Source of the DNA: Agrostemma githago
Lineage: Eukaryota; Streptophyta; Magnoliopsida; Caryophyllales; Caryophyllaceae
Direction: 5' to 3'
Assembly (NCBI GenBank): GCA_958450325.1
Contig: OY288261.1
Coordinates: 13,505,277 to 13,569,276, forward strand
Length of the DNA: 64,000 nucleotides
The position numbers and the translations under genes are program-made. Under the pieces are notes generated by a model. It did no database searches. It was not told where the DNA came from and worked only from the letters and a program-made list of their open reading frames with translations. Positions 35,716-48,374 of this stretch are shown here, in pieces; position 1 is the first letter of the stretch, and the number at the start of each line of letters is the position of its first letter.

Positions 35716-35725
35716 TATATAAATA
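35716..35725 (+). promoter_or_regulatory. TATA box of RPA-like gene A
   Basis: TATATAAATA lies 94 bp upstream of the ATG at 35810. It is followed by a CA-rich leader with CATTCATTAG/CCACCATCC, typical of plant transcription starts. Confidence 0.65.
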
Positions 35726-35809
35726 CCACTTATTATTCATTCATTAGTCCACCATCCACCATTCACAAAAAATCACGAATTCTATTCACACACCCAACCT
35801 ATTCCTACA

Positions 35810-38782
35810 ATGGCCACTGGTGACCAAACATTCATATCGAAACTCCAGCAAGGCAAACGCCTTAAGGAGATGGTCGTTCGGATCGTTCATCGCTGGACCC
35901 GTCCTGTTATGAAGGACAGAACAAAAACGGATTCCATCGAGGTCTTGCTTATTGACTAGGAGGTATTGCATTACTCAGTATTTTATTATCTTTCGTTCTC
36001 CCGTATACTTTATTTGCGTATAGTTTACTTACATATGTATATTTTTACGTATAATTGTCTATGTTAAAGATTTCTCAGTGCAATTAATTTATCGAAATCG
36101 ATCTTATGTTTTCCCAGAATGAAATCGTGCAAGGTACCGTGCGTCGCCAGATTTTAAGCAAGTATTCGGATTCGCTAGATGTTGGTGTGGTCTACATAAT
36201 CCGAAATCTCACAGTTGGACGCAATATCGGATTCGACAGAGCTACTCCCAACAATGTCCGTCTACAGTTTGAATACTCGAGCAAGGTTGTCCCTTACGAC
36301 GGACAGTCCTCTATACCACTACACGGTTTTCGGTTCGCTAATTTTGAGGACATTGTCAACGGTCGTGTTTCGACCACTCACTATATCGGTAAAATACATC
36401 CTTTGTTGAAATCGTATTCTCTGTCTGTACATAAATTTATTTACGCTAATATATAATGTAATTTTTTCGTTACCATTCTATAATTTTTTTTCGTATTCTC
36501 TTTTTTCGTACAATAATTTATTTACGCTAATATATAATGTAATTTTTTCGTTACCATTCTGTAATTTATTTCGTTTTCTCTTTTTTAGTTACCATTCTAT
36601 ACTTTTTTTTCAATCAGACTAATTATTGCTTGCAAAATAAAACCAGATTTGGTTGGGAAACTCTTTGAAATTGGCCCGGTTAACCAAACGAAAAACGGAT
36701 TCAAATACCGTAACATCAAACTTGAGGATGTTAAGTAAGTTTCCTTTATAATTTGAACCATACAACTACTGTCAAGTTATTTGTGTAACGCTCCTTTAAC
36801 ATCGGAATCATTCCTTATGTGCGTAAAGCTCATTTGTTCAATTTTTTCGCACAGCTGTTGTCAGGTCTCCTGTACTTTGTGGTCTCCGCATAGTGACGTC
36901 CTCCCTGAACTTATAAGCAAGCTTCCGAATCCAACTCAATCCAAGGTTGTTGTCATCAAGTGTGTGGAAGTGAAGAAATATGACCGTAAGTATCAATTCT
37001 GGCATCTTTCATCGTCCCTTTGTATATTCTGAGCATTCAAAGATTATTTTATATATGCACACATAGACCTTCTTACCTGTAATGTCGATTTTTCACATTA
37101 GGAATGTGGAGGTTGCAGACCACTTACAACGCCACGTCCTTCCATTTTGACGTAGACATACCTGAGGTCGCTGCCTTCTCAGACAGGTACGACACTAATC
37201 CTACCACGTCAGTCGCATCCGCGATTATTTTTATCTTCATGCTACTGATATACCTGTCAAAGCATCACCCCTTTTCGGCGTTCATCTAACTCTTTCTTCA
37301 TACACAGTATTTTGACCCCCGCTCCGAGCAACTCTCTTCAGATTGTTCATGTGCACGATGATGACGAGGTCAACATCATAAACATGGATAACATAAAGAC
37401 GATATCGGAGATCAAGCTCAACGATGCGGTAAACCATGTCCTGTTTCTGCAATTTTTTATACATTCCGAAAAAATCGTGCAAGGTAAATAACAATTTTTG
37501 CGACATTACCTAACTACAATAATTTACACAGGCTGGTGTATTCTACACATACGGTCGCATAATCGATCTTGATTGCTCATCGGGTTGGTATTACAATAGC
37601 TGCAAGACATGTTGGGCAAAAGCGACAAAGAACGAAGAAGGTCGTTGGATATGTAACAGGACCGGTTGTGATGGTAACGCCCGTGGTTATGCGTCTAGGG
37701 TACCGAGGTTGTTCTCCTCATATTTTACTGACCGTCCGTTGTTTAGATGCATTGCCTGCCGGTCAACCCACAAATATATGTTCCTTTTTCTTTTGTGCAC
37801 AGGTTTCAAGTCAAGTTTGTTGTATCTGACGTAGACGACGATACGGTTAACTTTGTTGTCTTCGACGAACAGATAACGCATTTCATAAACCACCATGCCT
37901 CTGAACTGATTAGCGCTCTCGAGCAGGTCCGTACTCTGTATCATCATTCCCAGCATATTGTCATTTCCTTTGTTATAGATATATTCGGTGCTAACACTTT
38001 ACATCTGTTCCTGATTACGATAAATGTAGGCTGGCGAACCAAATTTCATCCCCACTGAGCTGGAGTTCTTCATTGAAAAAACCTTTGTGTTTAAGGTTGA
38101 CATCAGTGAACGCTACAATGTTCAACAGGGATCTAATTCATACACTGTTGTGACCATGAGTGATGACATCAATCCGATGGAGTTTTGGATGAAGACGTGC
38201 ACAGAGAAATTTAAGGTGTTTCAATCTTCTTTAAACATTCTGCACTACTTTATTATTATTCTACTTATCTGCCTACAACTCACCTCTTTTCCGTGTTTAT
38301 ACTAAACAGCGTGATATGGTCGCCCTCAAGAACAGCACGGAACAAGTTGCCATCATTACACAGTCTGCAATGGTAACGTCATACTATCGCATTCTTTACC
38401 AGTTTTTTCTAATGGAACAAGTATGAATATAGAGCTTCTATGTAACAGAAACAGATTCAGAACCGGAAGAATGACACTGTTATAGATGACGAGGTTGTAT
38501 TGTCCAATATTATAACCCCCCTTAATCAGGTTTGCTACTTACTCTTTCCCTGACATGGTTTTCCACAGCAGCATTTCTCCCGAGTTCCATGTCCCTCATG
38601 TTTTTCATTCGTTTTATTGTAAGGTCACTGAGGCATTTTCTCCGCCGTCAACGTCCAAGTTGACTCCACTCAAAAGAGTCCTCCCTTTTACTGAGTGCAT
38701 CATTGATGATTTATCTACAAATGATGCTGGATCAACTTCGAAGGCAATTGCTGAAGACAAGGCGGACAAGCCGGTCGCATAG
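35810..38782 (+). pseudogene. RPA1-like (replication protein A large subunit) gene A, amber codon in exon 1
   Basis: Twelve exons with the same layout as gene B: 35810-35962, 36118-36388, 36647-36734, 36855-36985, 37102-37186, 37308-37428, 37532-37699, 37803-37926, 38030-38215, 38310-38372, 38449-38529 and 38624-38782. OB folds A and B occupy the first six exons. The C-terminal OB fold has the RPA zinc finger (W-Y-x2-C-x2-C, then C-x4-C, in exon 7). Exon 1 ends IEVLLID-stop-E: a TAG is the second-to-last codon of the exon, while all later exons are open. Homologue B has no stop there. It binds single-stranded DNA by family. A promoter is present. It lies upstream of a Helitron 3' terminus at 39688 and is probably Helitron cargo. 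Confidence 0.8.
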
Positions 38783-39659
38783 TCCGACGCCTCTATTTCA
38801 ATTTCATCACTTATTCTAGACAAACTTAAATTGTGTTCTTTTCATTAGTGTTGCAGACAATTTTATTACGATTTGCAGTATGTTTTGGCAGTTACTATCC
38901 ACGCCGTAATCTGCCAAGTAGTGTTATTTGCATTCTATTTTCTGTAGTTGTGAAGACAATTTAGCTTGCTGCTTTGTTTCGAAACACACCAATAATTGAT
39001 GTCTCTATTCTACTTTGCATTTCAGTGTACCATCCAATCTATTTTGTTACCTTCTTCTTCATCATATCTAACCACGCATCCCTTATTTCGATCGAATGTA
39101 TATATATCGTCGACAATTTCCGTTTGCTCGATCAATTCAACTGCAGCATTCCAATGTAGACTGCCAGAAGAAGTGTTGTTCAATGTGATGGCTGGGTGTT
39201 GTGGTCCGTAGACATAACATTTTCGTGTCAAGGATAATTCATGTCTAATTTTGAGATATATAGTAAAGTACTCGGTTATATATCTCATATCGGCGTTCTC
39301 TACCATAAGTTTACATGGTTTAAAAAAAATGTTGATTTAATGTGTCAAAAAAACATGTACGTCGCTACATTTAATCTTCCCGTACTTTCTGTACATTATA
39401 TTCCCGACATTTGTACTAAAAATTATTTGCTTAATACCCCATCCCATTTCTTTTACAAAAAGGTAAAACAACTTTGCTAAACTTCGATTTGTAGTATTTC
39501 TTGATACATTGTGTTATCTTCCTTGGTTTTACATACATCTTCTTTTTTGACATTATTTGTGGTATAATAGTCCTAATTTGCTATTATAGAATACAAGTTC
39601 AGTTGGTGAATATATATATTGAATATGCCTTCTTTGCCGTAACACGCTTCCTTTACAAC

Positions 39660-39688
39660 CCCGTGACGTGTCACGGGTATTATACTAG
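39660..39688 (+). mobile_element. Helitron 3' terminus (hairpin plus CTAG)
   Basis: An 8-bp perfect stem CCCGTGAC/GTCACGGG with a 2-nt loop (39660-39677), then TATTATA, then CTAG (39685-39688) followed by T. This is the canonical Helitron end (CTRR before a host T). It closes the element that carries RPA-like gene A. Confidence 0.8.
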
Positions 39689-40148
39689 TTCATTCATTAA
39701 ATTCATCCTCTATCCTTTATCTTTTAAAGGAGAAACATTTCTCCTCACCATATTGATCCACCTCATCTTCCACATCATATCCTATGTGTCTCCTATTTGG
39801 CACACCAAGGCAGTTTGTGTTTGATTAAAAAAAAAAAAAAAAAAAACCACAGTTGCATAACATATACTGTATACTGTACAGTGTACGTACAAAGGAAATG
39901 AGGGAATGACAGTTTACAAACAATCTCTAGGAACTGCTATCCACTTGAACCGCTACTCCACTTCAACTGCTGCCCATCACTCCATCACTTGAAATAAACT
40001 ACCTTAAACTCCACCAAGTAACTGCTAACTTACTGAATATACTGCAGTAATAGGGTAAACATAAAACTCTATTAAAGAAGACAATTTAGAGTCCTTCCTT
40101 TCCTCCTTCAAAATTCAGAAATTAGCAATTGTTATTATATTATTATTA

Positions 40149-42943
40149 ATGGCGTTTCAGTTTCAAGCCAAGTCTATTTCCGAAATTACCACAAATATGA
40201 AAGGTGCTATATCCATAACGGCAAGGGTGATGCGAAAGTGGGTTCGAAAGTCGAACAACAAAGAATCACAAGTTGGCAGTAACTCATCTAAGAAGGAGAC
40301 CATTTACAGTGTCGAGTTGATTTTAGTAGATAATTCCGTAAGTTATTCTATAATATAACTCATGTTCCATCACTCATAATTACGTACATTAATATCACAT
40401 CATTCTCATAAACAAATTTGTTTTTTTCACAGGGTACTACTATTCAAGCAACGGTAAAGGAAAAATTGGTGAAATGTTTCAACACCGGTTTCAAAGAAGG
40501 TGTCATCTACACTATATCAAAGTTCTCTACCTCGGCAAACGTCGGAAACGAGAGAGCCACATCCCACAGTTGTAAGATATGGCTAGAATACAGTACCAAA
40601 GTAATGGCAATGCACCCCGATACAAACATCCCAGTTTTTGTTTACAATCTCATCAATTTTAATGATATAATTCACATGAACGTTCATCCTAATCAATATT
40701 TTGGTACATAACTCTTTACTTTTCTTTTATTTTCACCTTTAACATTTACTTAAACCAATTGATAACCAATTTCTCATTCATGATTGCAGACGTAGTCGGC
40801 AAATTTATCGAGTACCATCCAGTTCGGATATCAGCTAAAGGAAATCATTGGACAACAATTATGCTTGAAAATTGCGAGTGAGTCCATATTCTAATCTTAA
40901 CATCATTATTAGTAACATCAACTTTTCATATTTTTAACACTATAATACCTTGCAATGCAGGAAGGAACAATTGAAATGCTCAATTTTTGGTGATACTTTA
41001 ACAGATATTATAAGCATCGTTAATACTTATATTGACAAACCTCGACCTGTTTTAGTGCTAAGGCATGTCAAAATAAATGAGTGGAAAGGTACTTTATCTA
41101 CCACTACATCCTAACACCTCCAAAAATAAATTACATGCATTGAAAAAATTATCAAATTTACGCAATTTCTGTAATGTTTCAGGTGAAATCAGCATTATGA
41201 CTAGGGACGCAACAAAAATAGAGGTTGAGCCACCCATCGAGGAAGTGAATTCATTTAAAAAGATGTAAGTTTTATACTCTATAATAATGATACTGTTTCC
41301 TTAGTAATTCCACTTTCTTAATTATTTTTAAAATGTTTTTGGCACATAGGTACCCTCCTGCAAATTCACCTGATAGATGGAAATTGAGAGTTCCTCCATC
41401 ATTGTCTACCACTCCGATAAGCATTCTAACAGGAGCAACAACAATGACACTATCCCAAATCAAGAGTAGCACAAAGGTTCGTCTTTATTATAATAAAATA
41501 ATATATTACTTAACCAAATAAAACTTAACCATTGACACATTTTTTACACAAATAATCTATTAAATCTTTATACACTAATAATCTATTAAATCTTCAGGCG
41601 GGCTGCTTCGTCACGTTGGCAAGCTTTTATGAGATGGACACTTCTAAAGAATGGTGCTACAATTCATGTGGGGAGTGTAGGTCAAAGATGGTCATAAAAG
41701 ATGATGGTTTGTGGTACTGTGAGAAAATAGGTTGCAAATACCTTGGTGCAAAGATGAAAGAACCTATCATTAGGTTTGTAATTTATCGTTAGACCTACTA
41801 TCTATCGTTGAACATTCCATCTAATTGAACAGTTTTTTCAGGTTCCAAGCCAAATTTTTGATCGTTGATGAAGACTGTGAGTTCATCGAGGTCATAATAT
41901 GGGACGAAGATATGAGAAATCTTCTAGGAAAATCAGCCACACAAATTCTAAAGGAACATGAGGTAAAAGAATCCTAAATGCAATTAAAAAACAACCCCAC
42001 ACAACTAAAAGTATTTTTATTTTCATGATACTAGGATGCAAGTCCAAGTGGTCTCCCTCCTCCCGACTTCCGTGTCCTCATAGAGAAGGAATACCTTTTC
42101 AAGGTCCGAGTAACACAAGCCTTCAATATACAAAAAAAATCAACATGCTACACGGTAACGGGATTGACAAACAATGTACCCGAGATAAATGAATGGAAGG
42201 CAATCATGGACGAGAAAAAGGTACAGTTCATTTAAACCATTCTACTTCTAATTAAGAGTAGCACATTCATGTGTCCTGCAATCTAACAATCATACGTGCA
42301 TACTACAACCCACAAGGTTGATTATGCTGCCATGGAAGCAGGTAGTGTAGAGAACATTGATGTGGCAGAAAAAATCCAAGGAGTAGAATCTCGAAAGAGA
42401 ATCAATTTAACGGTACTCACCACTGATTTAAATACCCGATTTACTGATATCAAATTACTAATTTCTGATCAAATTAAAATCAAGGTTATCTACGAATTTT
42501 ATATATTAAATTTCTACTATTTTATCGATTTGATATATTAGTTCTCTATTGATTTTAAAATAAGAGTTAATTCTCCACTGATTTAAAATCCCAATTTACT
42601 GATAGTTCTCTACTAATTTTAAAATCAAAGTTCCCACTTTTTCACTAATCTTACTGATATCAAGTTTCCCACTTTTACTTCTGATCTTAATTTCAGAGTG
42701 AGCTATCAACTGTGCCGGAGGTTTCTGACTCTGCACCGTCAACACCGTTAATCAACGACACTGTAAGTAACTTCCATATAGTTGTCCATCGATATCACAC
42801 TTCTATATAATTACATACGTATATACATGTACATGGTGTAATATTAAATACAGGACTGCCTTGGCGACAAAGTACCAATCAGTGAATTCCGTAAGCGAAC
42901 CAAGATTGCTAAAGTCAACAATAAGAACCCGCAAGCAAAGTAA
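40149..42943 (+). CDS. RPA1-like gene B, intact, 12 exons, 539 codons
   Basis: Exons 40149-40337, 40433-40703, 40790-40877, 40961-41088, 41183-41264, 41350-41476, 41598-41773, 41842-41962, 42035-42220, 42317-42412, 42697-42762 and 42854-42943 total 1620 nt in one frame, with GT-AG introns throughout. Domains: an N-terminal OB fold (exons 1-2), a second OB fold (exons 3-6), and a C-terminal OB fold with zinc finger (exon 7: EWCYNSCGECRSK, then WYCEKIGCKY). The tail is basic (SEFRKRTKIAKVNNKNPQAK). The family binds ssDNA, and plant Helitrons commonly carry such genes. The start just after the Helitron end at 39688 suggests it belongs to the next element. No TATA box is obvious. Confidence 0.88.
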
Positions 42944-42984
42944 ATCAAGACCGACATCAGATGAATAGGACTTCCAGATTGTCT

Positions 42985-44279
42985 TTAATTACCATATTTT
43001 AGTAGTGAGAATTATCGAATATTTTGTTTTTTTAAAGATTTTTTAGTGCATGTAACAACTTTCAGACTCGCTTTTACTTTCAGAATTAACAACTACGATC
43101 CTCAGGCAATTCCGTTTTCTACTATTTAGAACGAAAACTTTCTTCCTGCCACTCTAATTTAGTGTGTCAGTGTAAACACTCCGACCAATAGTCAACGCAT
43201 TAAAAAAATGCTGTGCTGGGAGCGTCTTCCTCTACACGATGAATTTAGGTGTGCAGAAAGTTTGTCTTCAATTTCTTATAGATAGATTATACTTTCGAAT
43301 TGCTCATCATCGAGATCTTTATTTTCACGCTTAAATTAATGATGAATTAATTACCATATTTTAGTGAGAATTATCAAATATTTTGTTTTTTAAAGATTTT
43401 TTAGTGCATGTAACAACTTTCAGACTCGCTTTTACTTTCAGAATTAACAATTACGATCCACAGGCAATTCCGTTTTCTACTATTTAGAACGAAAACTTTC
43501 TTCCTGCCACTCTAATTCAGTGTGTCAGTGTAAACACTCCGACCAATAGTCAACGCATTAAAAGAATGCTGTGCTGGGAGCGTCTTCCTCTACACGATGA
43601 ATTTAGGTGTGCAGAAAGTTTGTCTTCAATTTCTTATAGATAGATTATACTTTCGAATTGCTCATCATCAAGATCTTTATTTTCACGCTTAAATTAATGA
43701 TGAATTAATTACCATATTTTAGTAGTGAGAATTATCGAATATTTTGTTTTTTAAAGATTTTTTAGTGCATGTAACAACTTTCAGACTCGCTTTTACTTTC
43801 AGAATTAACAACTACGATCCTCAGGCAATTCCGTTTTCTACTATTTAGAACGAAAACTTTCTTCCTGCCACTCTAATTCAGTGTGTCAGTGTAAACACTC
43901 CGACCAATAGTCAACGCATTAAAAGAATGCTGTGCTGGGAGCGTCTTCCTCTACACGATGAATTTAGGTGTGCAGAAAGTTTGTCTTCAATTTCTTATAG
44001 ATAGATTATACTTTCGAATTGCTCATCATCAAGATCTTTATTTTCACGCTTAAATTAATGATGAATTAATTACCATATTTTAGTAGTGAGAATTATCGAA
44101 TATTTTGTTTTTTAAAGATTTTTTAGTGCATGTAACAACTTTCAGACTCGCTTTTACTTTCAGAATTAACAACTACGATCCTCAGGCAATTCCGTTTTCT
44201 ACTATTTAGAACGAAAACTTTCTTCCTGCCACTCTAATTCAGTGTGTCAGTGTAAACACTCCGACCAATAGTCAACGCA
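42985..44279. repeat. ~360-bp tandem array, about 3.6 copies
   Basis: The phrase ACCATATTTTAGT recurs at 42991, 43353, 43711 and 44072, with periods 362, 358 and 361. Copies differ at only a few positions. The array starts in the 3' flank of RPA-like gene B and breaks off at AACGCA (44279), after which unrelated sequence begins. It is non-coding. Confidence 0.95.
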
Positions 44280-44333
44280 TGTAAATGTGAGAAAATTAGA
44301 TGGTACTCAAAAATGCCCAAAAAAATGTAGGAA

Positions 44334-44405
44334 TGGGGATTTGAACCCACAAAGTCATGTACATGGTGATCACACACTCACACTCTAGCCACTACACCAA
44401 GATGA
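44334..44405 (-). repeat. tRNA-like sequence (SINE head or Helitron-associated tRNA-like motif)
   Basis: The complement has an A-box-like CTTGGTGTAGTGGCTAGAG and a B-box GGTTCAAATCC in the context GTGGGTTCAAATCCCC at normal spacing. No acceptor stem pairs, so it is not a working tRNA gene. A comparable motif lies at 58070-58145, just inside another Helitron. Confidence 0.6.
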
Positions 44406-44894
44406 CATAACCACTAGATGGAGCCAACCAAAACTAATTATAGAAACCAAACAGTTAGCTTTATGATCGAGGCCCACAAAAAAATTAGGTCCAATTGGTC
44501 AGCCCACCTTTCCCTCCCTCAAAGACGGGCCTGTTCACAATCAAGATGCAGTTACTTTCCACAATCAAGATGCAGTTATTGTAAATATTATGCAGTTAGT
44601 GTAACTTAGTGGAAAAACTACTCCATAGCCCTACTTTACAGGGAGTTTATTTCCCACTCCACACGCATGAAACAGAGTGTAACTTAGTGGAAAACAGTTT
44701 ATTTCCTACTTTACTGTGTACCACTACCACCATTTACTAACCACCTTCATCATGGATTATAACTTCCCACAAACAGGAAACAATTCCTTTCATGTATATA
44801 TATATATATCTCCATAGAGACTCCTATATATCATCCAAACATCAAAAAAAATTCAGATTACAAAAAATTACTTTATTACTTCATCAATTCCAAT

Positions 44895-46215
44895 ATGGAG
44901 CCACCCAAATCTCCATTTCATGTCGTCAATGAATCACTTTGTAGCAAATTCGTAGAAGGGAAGATAGTCCGTTTTTGGCGTAGCAAGAGTCCTCTATGCA
45001 ATCCCCATAACGAAGAACTCCAATCTTATGAATTATTGATTGTTGATGATAAGGTAGGTTTGTTTTATATCACGCCTTTTTTCTGTTTTATTTTCATCTT
45101 TTAATGTTAACGTTAACAATGGTCAGCACAATATAAACAACAATATTTGCACAATTTTTTATCACCTATTAGTGTTACCTTTTGGATTTATATCACACTA
45201 CTTTGTTTTATATCACGTTTTTTGTTTTATATCACACTTTTTTTATGCCGTCTTTCATTATTAGATCTTTCATTATTAACTTTAGCAGCACTTACTTATA
45301 CAATTTTTTATCAGCTATTAGTGTTACTTTTTGATGTGATTTTTTGTTTAGGGTTTGTTTGTTACTTTTTGATCTTTTTTGCTGCAGGGGTTTGTTATGC
45401 AGTGTAGCATTCAAGGAAGTTTAATGCAAATATTTGGAGACAGTCTTATTGAAGGGAGAGCCTACCGAATTGGAAGATTTTCATGTGGGTTGAACAAGGG
45501 TTGGGACATAGCTACACCTCATTGTTGCAAGATTTTATTCAATGGTGCTACCATTGTCGAAGAAGTAGAAGCACCTTTTCCAAAATATGGCTTTAATTTC
45601 GTCACAATCAATGAAATCCGTCAAAACCAATTAGGAGATCGCACCCTTATTGGTAAAAAATTCCAACAGTAACACAAATTTTTATCATCTATCATACCCT
45701 ACTTATAGTTTCTAATAATACCAAATTGTGTCAGATTTCATAGCTGAAGTTGAGGAATACAAGTTACCGTTTTGCGGGTCACTACCATACTCTCGCTTCA
45801 AACTGATAGACCAAAAGTAAGTGTTCTTTAATTATTATTTAATGAATTACATTGTTTTTAAACTTTTTAAAAGTAACTTATACTTTTATAATGAAGTGGG
45901 GACAAAATCACCGCTTGGATATGGAAGGACATTAGAGCTGAACTCTCAGAAATCGGGACAACAACAAAGTACTTCAATGCGAAACCGATATTAGTCTTTC
46001 AATGCGTAAAGATTAAGAACAATGGTATGAAGTTGAATTATCTTTTATTTTATGTTGTTAATGTAACTAATTAAAATCACTATTACCCATCACAGACCAT
46101 ACAAGAATTGAATCCACAGATGCATCAAGGATTTTCATTGAGCCAGACATCCCGGAGGTTCATAACTATCGTGCAACTATGGGTGGGAGGCAGCTTCTAC
46201 AAGTTAAGTGGACAT
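44895..46215 (+). CDS. RPA1-like gene C: N-terminal half only (two OB folds)
   Basis: Exons about 44895-45053 (MEPPKSPFHVVNESLCSKF...), 45389-45652, 45736-45817, 45899-46025 and 46097-46215. They match exons 1-5 of genes A and B: the first OB fold (YRIGRFSCGLNKGWDIATPH) and the start of the second (FIAEVEEYKLPF; FQCVKIKNN; IFIEPDIPEVHNY). The frame then runs ATMGGRQLLQVKWT to a stop, where A and B splice on. There is no zinc finger. A TATA run at 44794-44809 lies ~90 bp upstream. CAA|GTTAAG at 46202 is a possible donor that would join it, in frame, to gene D through a 741-bp intron. Confidence 0.75.
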
Positions 46216-46943
46216 GACTCTTCAAATTCAGCAAGACAGCATCAAGAATTCAGCAAGTTCAGCACTTTTATATTCAGTAAAATTTAGCAAGTGTCTTTCC
46301 TTTCAGTTCAGTTTTCTTGGAACGATGTTAAAATTTAGCAAGTGTCCTAACTTAAAGTTCAGTTTTTTTAGAATGACTATATTTTCCATTTTAAGGATGA
46401 TGTTGTTGCTTTGATTTTGGTATTAGCTTCTATGTGCGTGCCAAAACAGTGCTGCTTTTTAATTAAATGAATCTTTTCGTTTTCTTTTAAACAATTCTCC
46501 AACTTATGAAAGAGTTTATATTCACAATATCGTTATAAGTTCATTAATTGTTATTCACGCATGAATGTAATCTTATGTTCGTTTTCCACCCGTGAATGTC
46601 CCTCCGTCAAATCAAACATAAAACTATACGATAACCATACTAACAAGTAAAACTATTATTAACTTATAATCCAAAACAGATGCATCCTATAACCCATATT
46701 AGCAAAAAAGTTCTAGGTCCGTTTCACACACAAGAATGCAAGTCACAAGATAACAAACTTTAAGAAAAAAGAAAAAGTGAAGATTGACTTATCTTGAGAT
46801 TCAAATGCCACCATTTTAGCATCTTAAGATGTTTACCCCTTCCCACCTTCTTAGGCAACTTAACCTTCATAAAAAATATATATAATTAAACGTTAGTCAT
46901 TGGTAAATGCAAAGAATCAAAAAATAGAATACTACAAAACCAG

Positions 46944-48141
46944 ATGGCCGAAAACCAAAATCTTTCATCAAGAAATCAGAATTTTGATTTTGCCATCGAC
47001 AATGGTACAAAGCTATCAAGCATAGCAGAATTGTTTGAATTGCACAAGGTAATTTGTTAAATTCATTTATTTTCCTTTATATAAAAATATATCTCGAGTC
47101 AATAATTATAATCAAGTTCAAATTTTTAAAATTTGACAGCAAGGAAGATATACTATAATTGCAAAGTTGAAAGATGTTGACACAACACAAAATTGGTATC
47201 AATATATATGCAAGTGTGGATCTACTGCAGGACTAAAAAAAGATGGCAAGTGGTATTGCACAATGGAATGTTGTTATGCATATGAAGTTGGGGTTCAACA
47301 AAAAACTTTAATGTCTGTATCACAACTATGTTTTCATAATTTCAATTAAAAAATTTACTATTGTGTTCAGCCTATGTCTTACTTATTTAATTCATGTTAG
47401 TTATGAGGTCAAATTTTTAGTCGAAGATCAAAATGGTGATCAAATTCATATCACTGCAAACAATGAACAAGTCGAAGAGGAAACTGGATGTAACGCATAT
47501 GAATCTTTCGATATGCTAAGAGAGGTAAATATACGATAAATCAATTGGATTATTGTCCATTTTCTTATTACTGAAATGAATAATATCTAAAATGTTATTT
47601 AATGACAGAAAAAGTTTGGTACAAAAGAGATTCCGCTTACGTTGATGACATTGCTAGACAAAGAATACATTATTGATTTGGAAGTTTGTTTCCATTTTAA
47701 TATTGTGATGAACTCTAGATGCTACAAGATGATAAAGCTAAGTGACGATAAAGAAGAAATCCGTAAGATGAGGAGCACGTGGGCACAAAAGGTTTAAAAG
47801 AAGACATAATTTTTATAACACAATTTTTATAATACATTGTTCGTTTGTATAATACATTACTCATGTTTTTTATTTTCTTCACCAGGAACAAAGCAGCACA
47901 TTAACTTCAATATCTGAATTAACTGATGATCAATTGGTGAGGAAATACATTATAATGTACAAGTAACATGTAAGACAAATTTGGTGTTCTATCTTTAATG
48001 CAATTAAGGTGCCTAATTGTGCAGAATGACACCCCAATGAGCAAGCTCCCACATAAAAGAACATGTTCAGTCATGGGAGATTCAGAATGTCCAGATCAGC
48101 AATCATCTACAAAGGATACATTCAAAGCTAAGAAGAAGTAA
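46944..48141 (+). CDS. RPA1-like gene D: C-terminal half only (zinc-finger OB fold)
   Basis: Exons 46944-47048 (ATG start, MAENQNLSSRNQNFDFAIDN), 47140-47312 (zinc finger: WYQYICKCGS, then WYCTMECCYAYE), 47401-47524, 47610-47792, about 47886-47934 and 48026-48141. They align with exons 6-12 of genes A and B. The tail is Lys-rich (DTFKAKKK). It either has its own start or is the second half of gene C, because the ATG is preceded by CCAG, a usable acceptor in phase 0. With C it would make a complete RPA1-like protein. It sits 466 bp before the RepHel start codon. Confidence 0.75.
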
Positions 48142-48300
48142 AGAACGAAGGACTTACTGGTGGATATGTGTTATGTCTTATGACACCTTTTTAATTCTAT
48201 AGCACGTTGTTCAGTTGTGTTACCATTTTCATTTCAGCAGTATTATTATTTCAAAAAAGACAATGATGTTCGTTTTACCATTATTTAGTCAACATAAAGT

Positions 48301-48374
48301 AATTTAATCAAAGAGCAGTTAATTAGAAGTAGTCCTAATTTAATCAAAGAGCAGTTAATTAGAAGTAGTCCTAA
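48301..48374. repeat. 37-bp tandem duplication upstream of RepHel
   Basis: TTTAATCAAAGAGCAGTTAA and the following TTAGAAGTAGTCCTA occur twice back to back. It lies in the RPA-RepHel intergenic promoter region, ~230 bp before the RepHel ATG. Confidence 0.9.

Noticed and set aside
44334..44405. Functional tRNA gene
   Set aside because: A- and B-box words are present, but no acceptor or anticodon stem pairs convincingly and no terminator follows.
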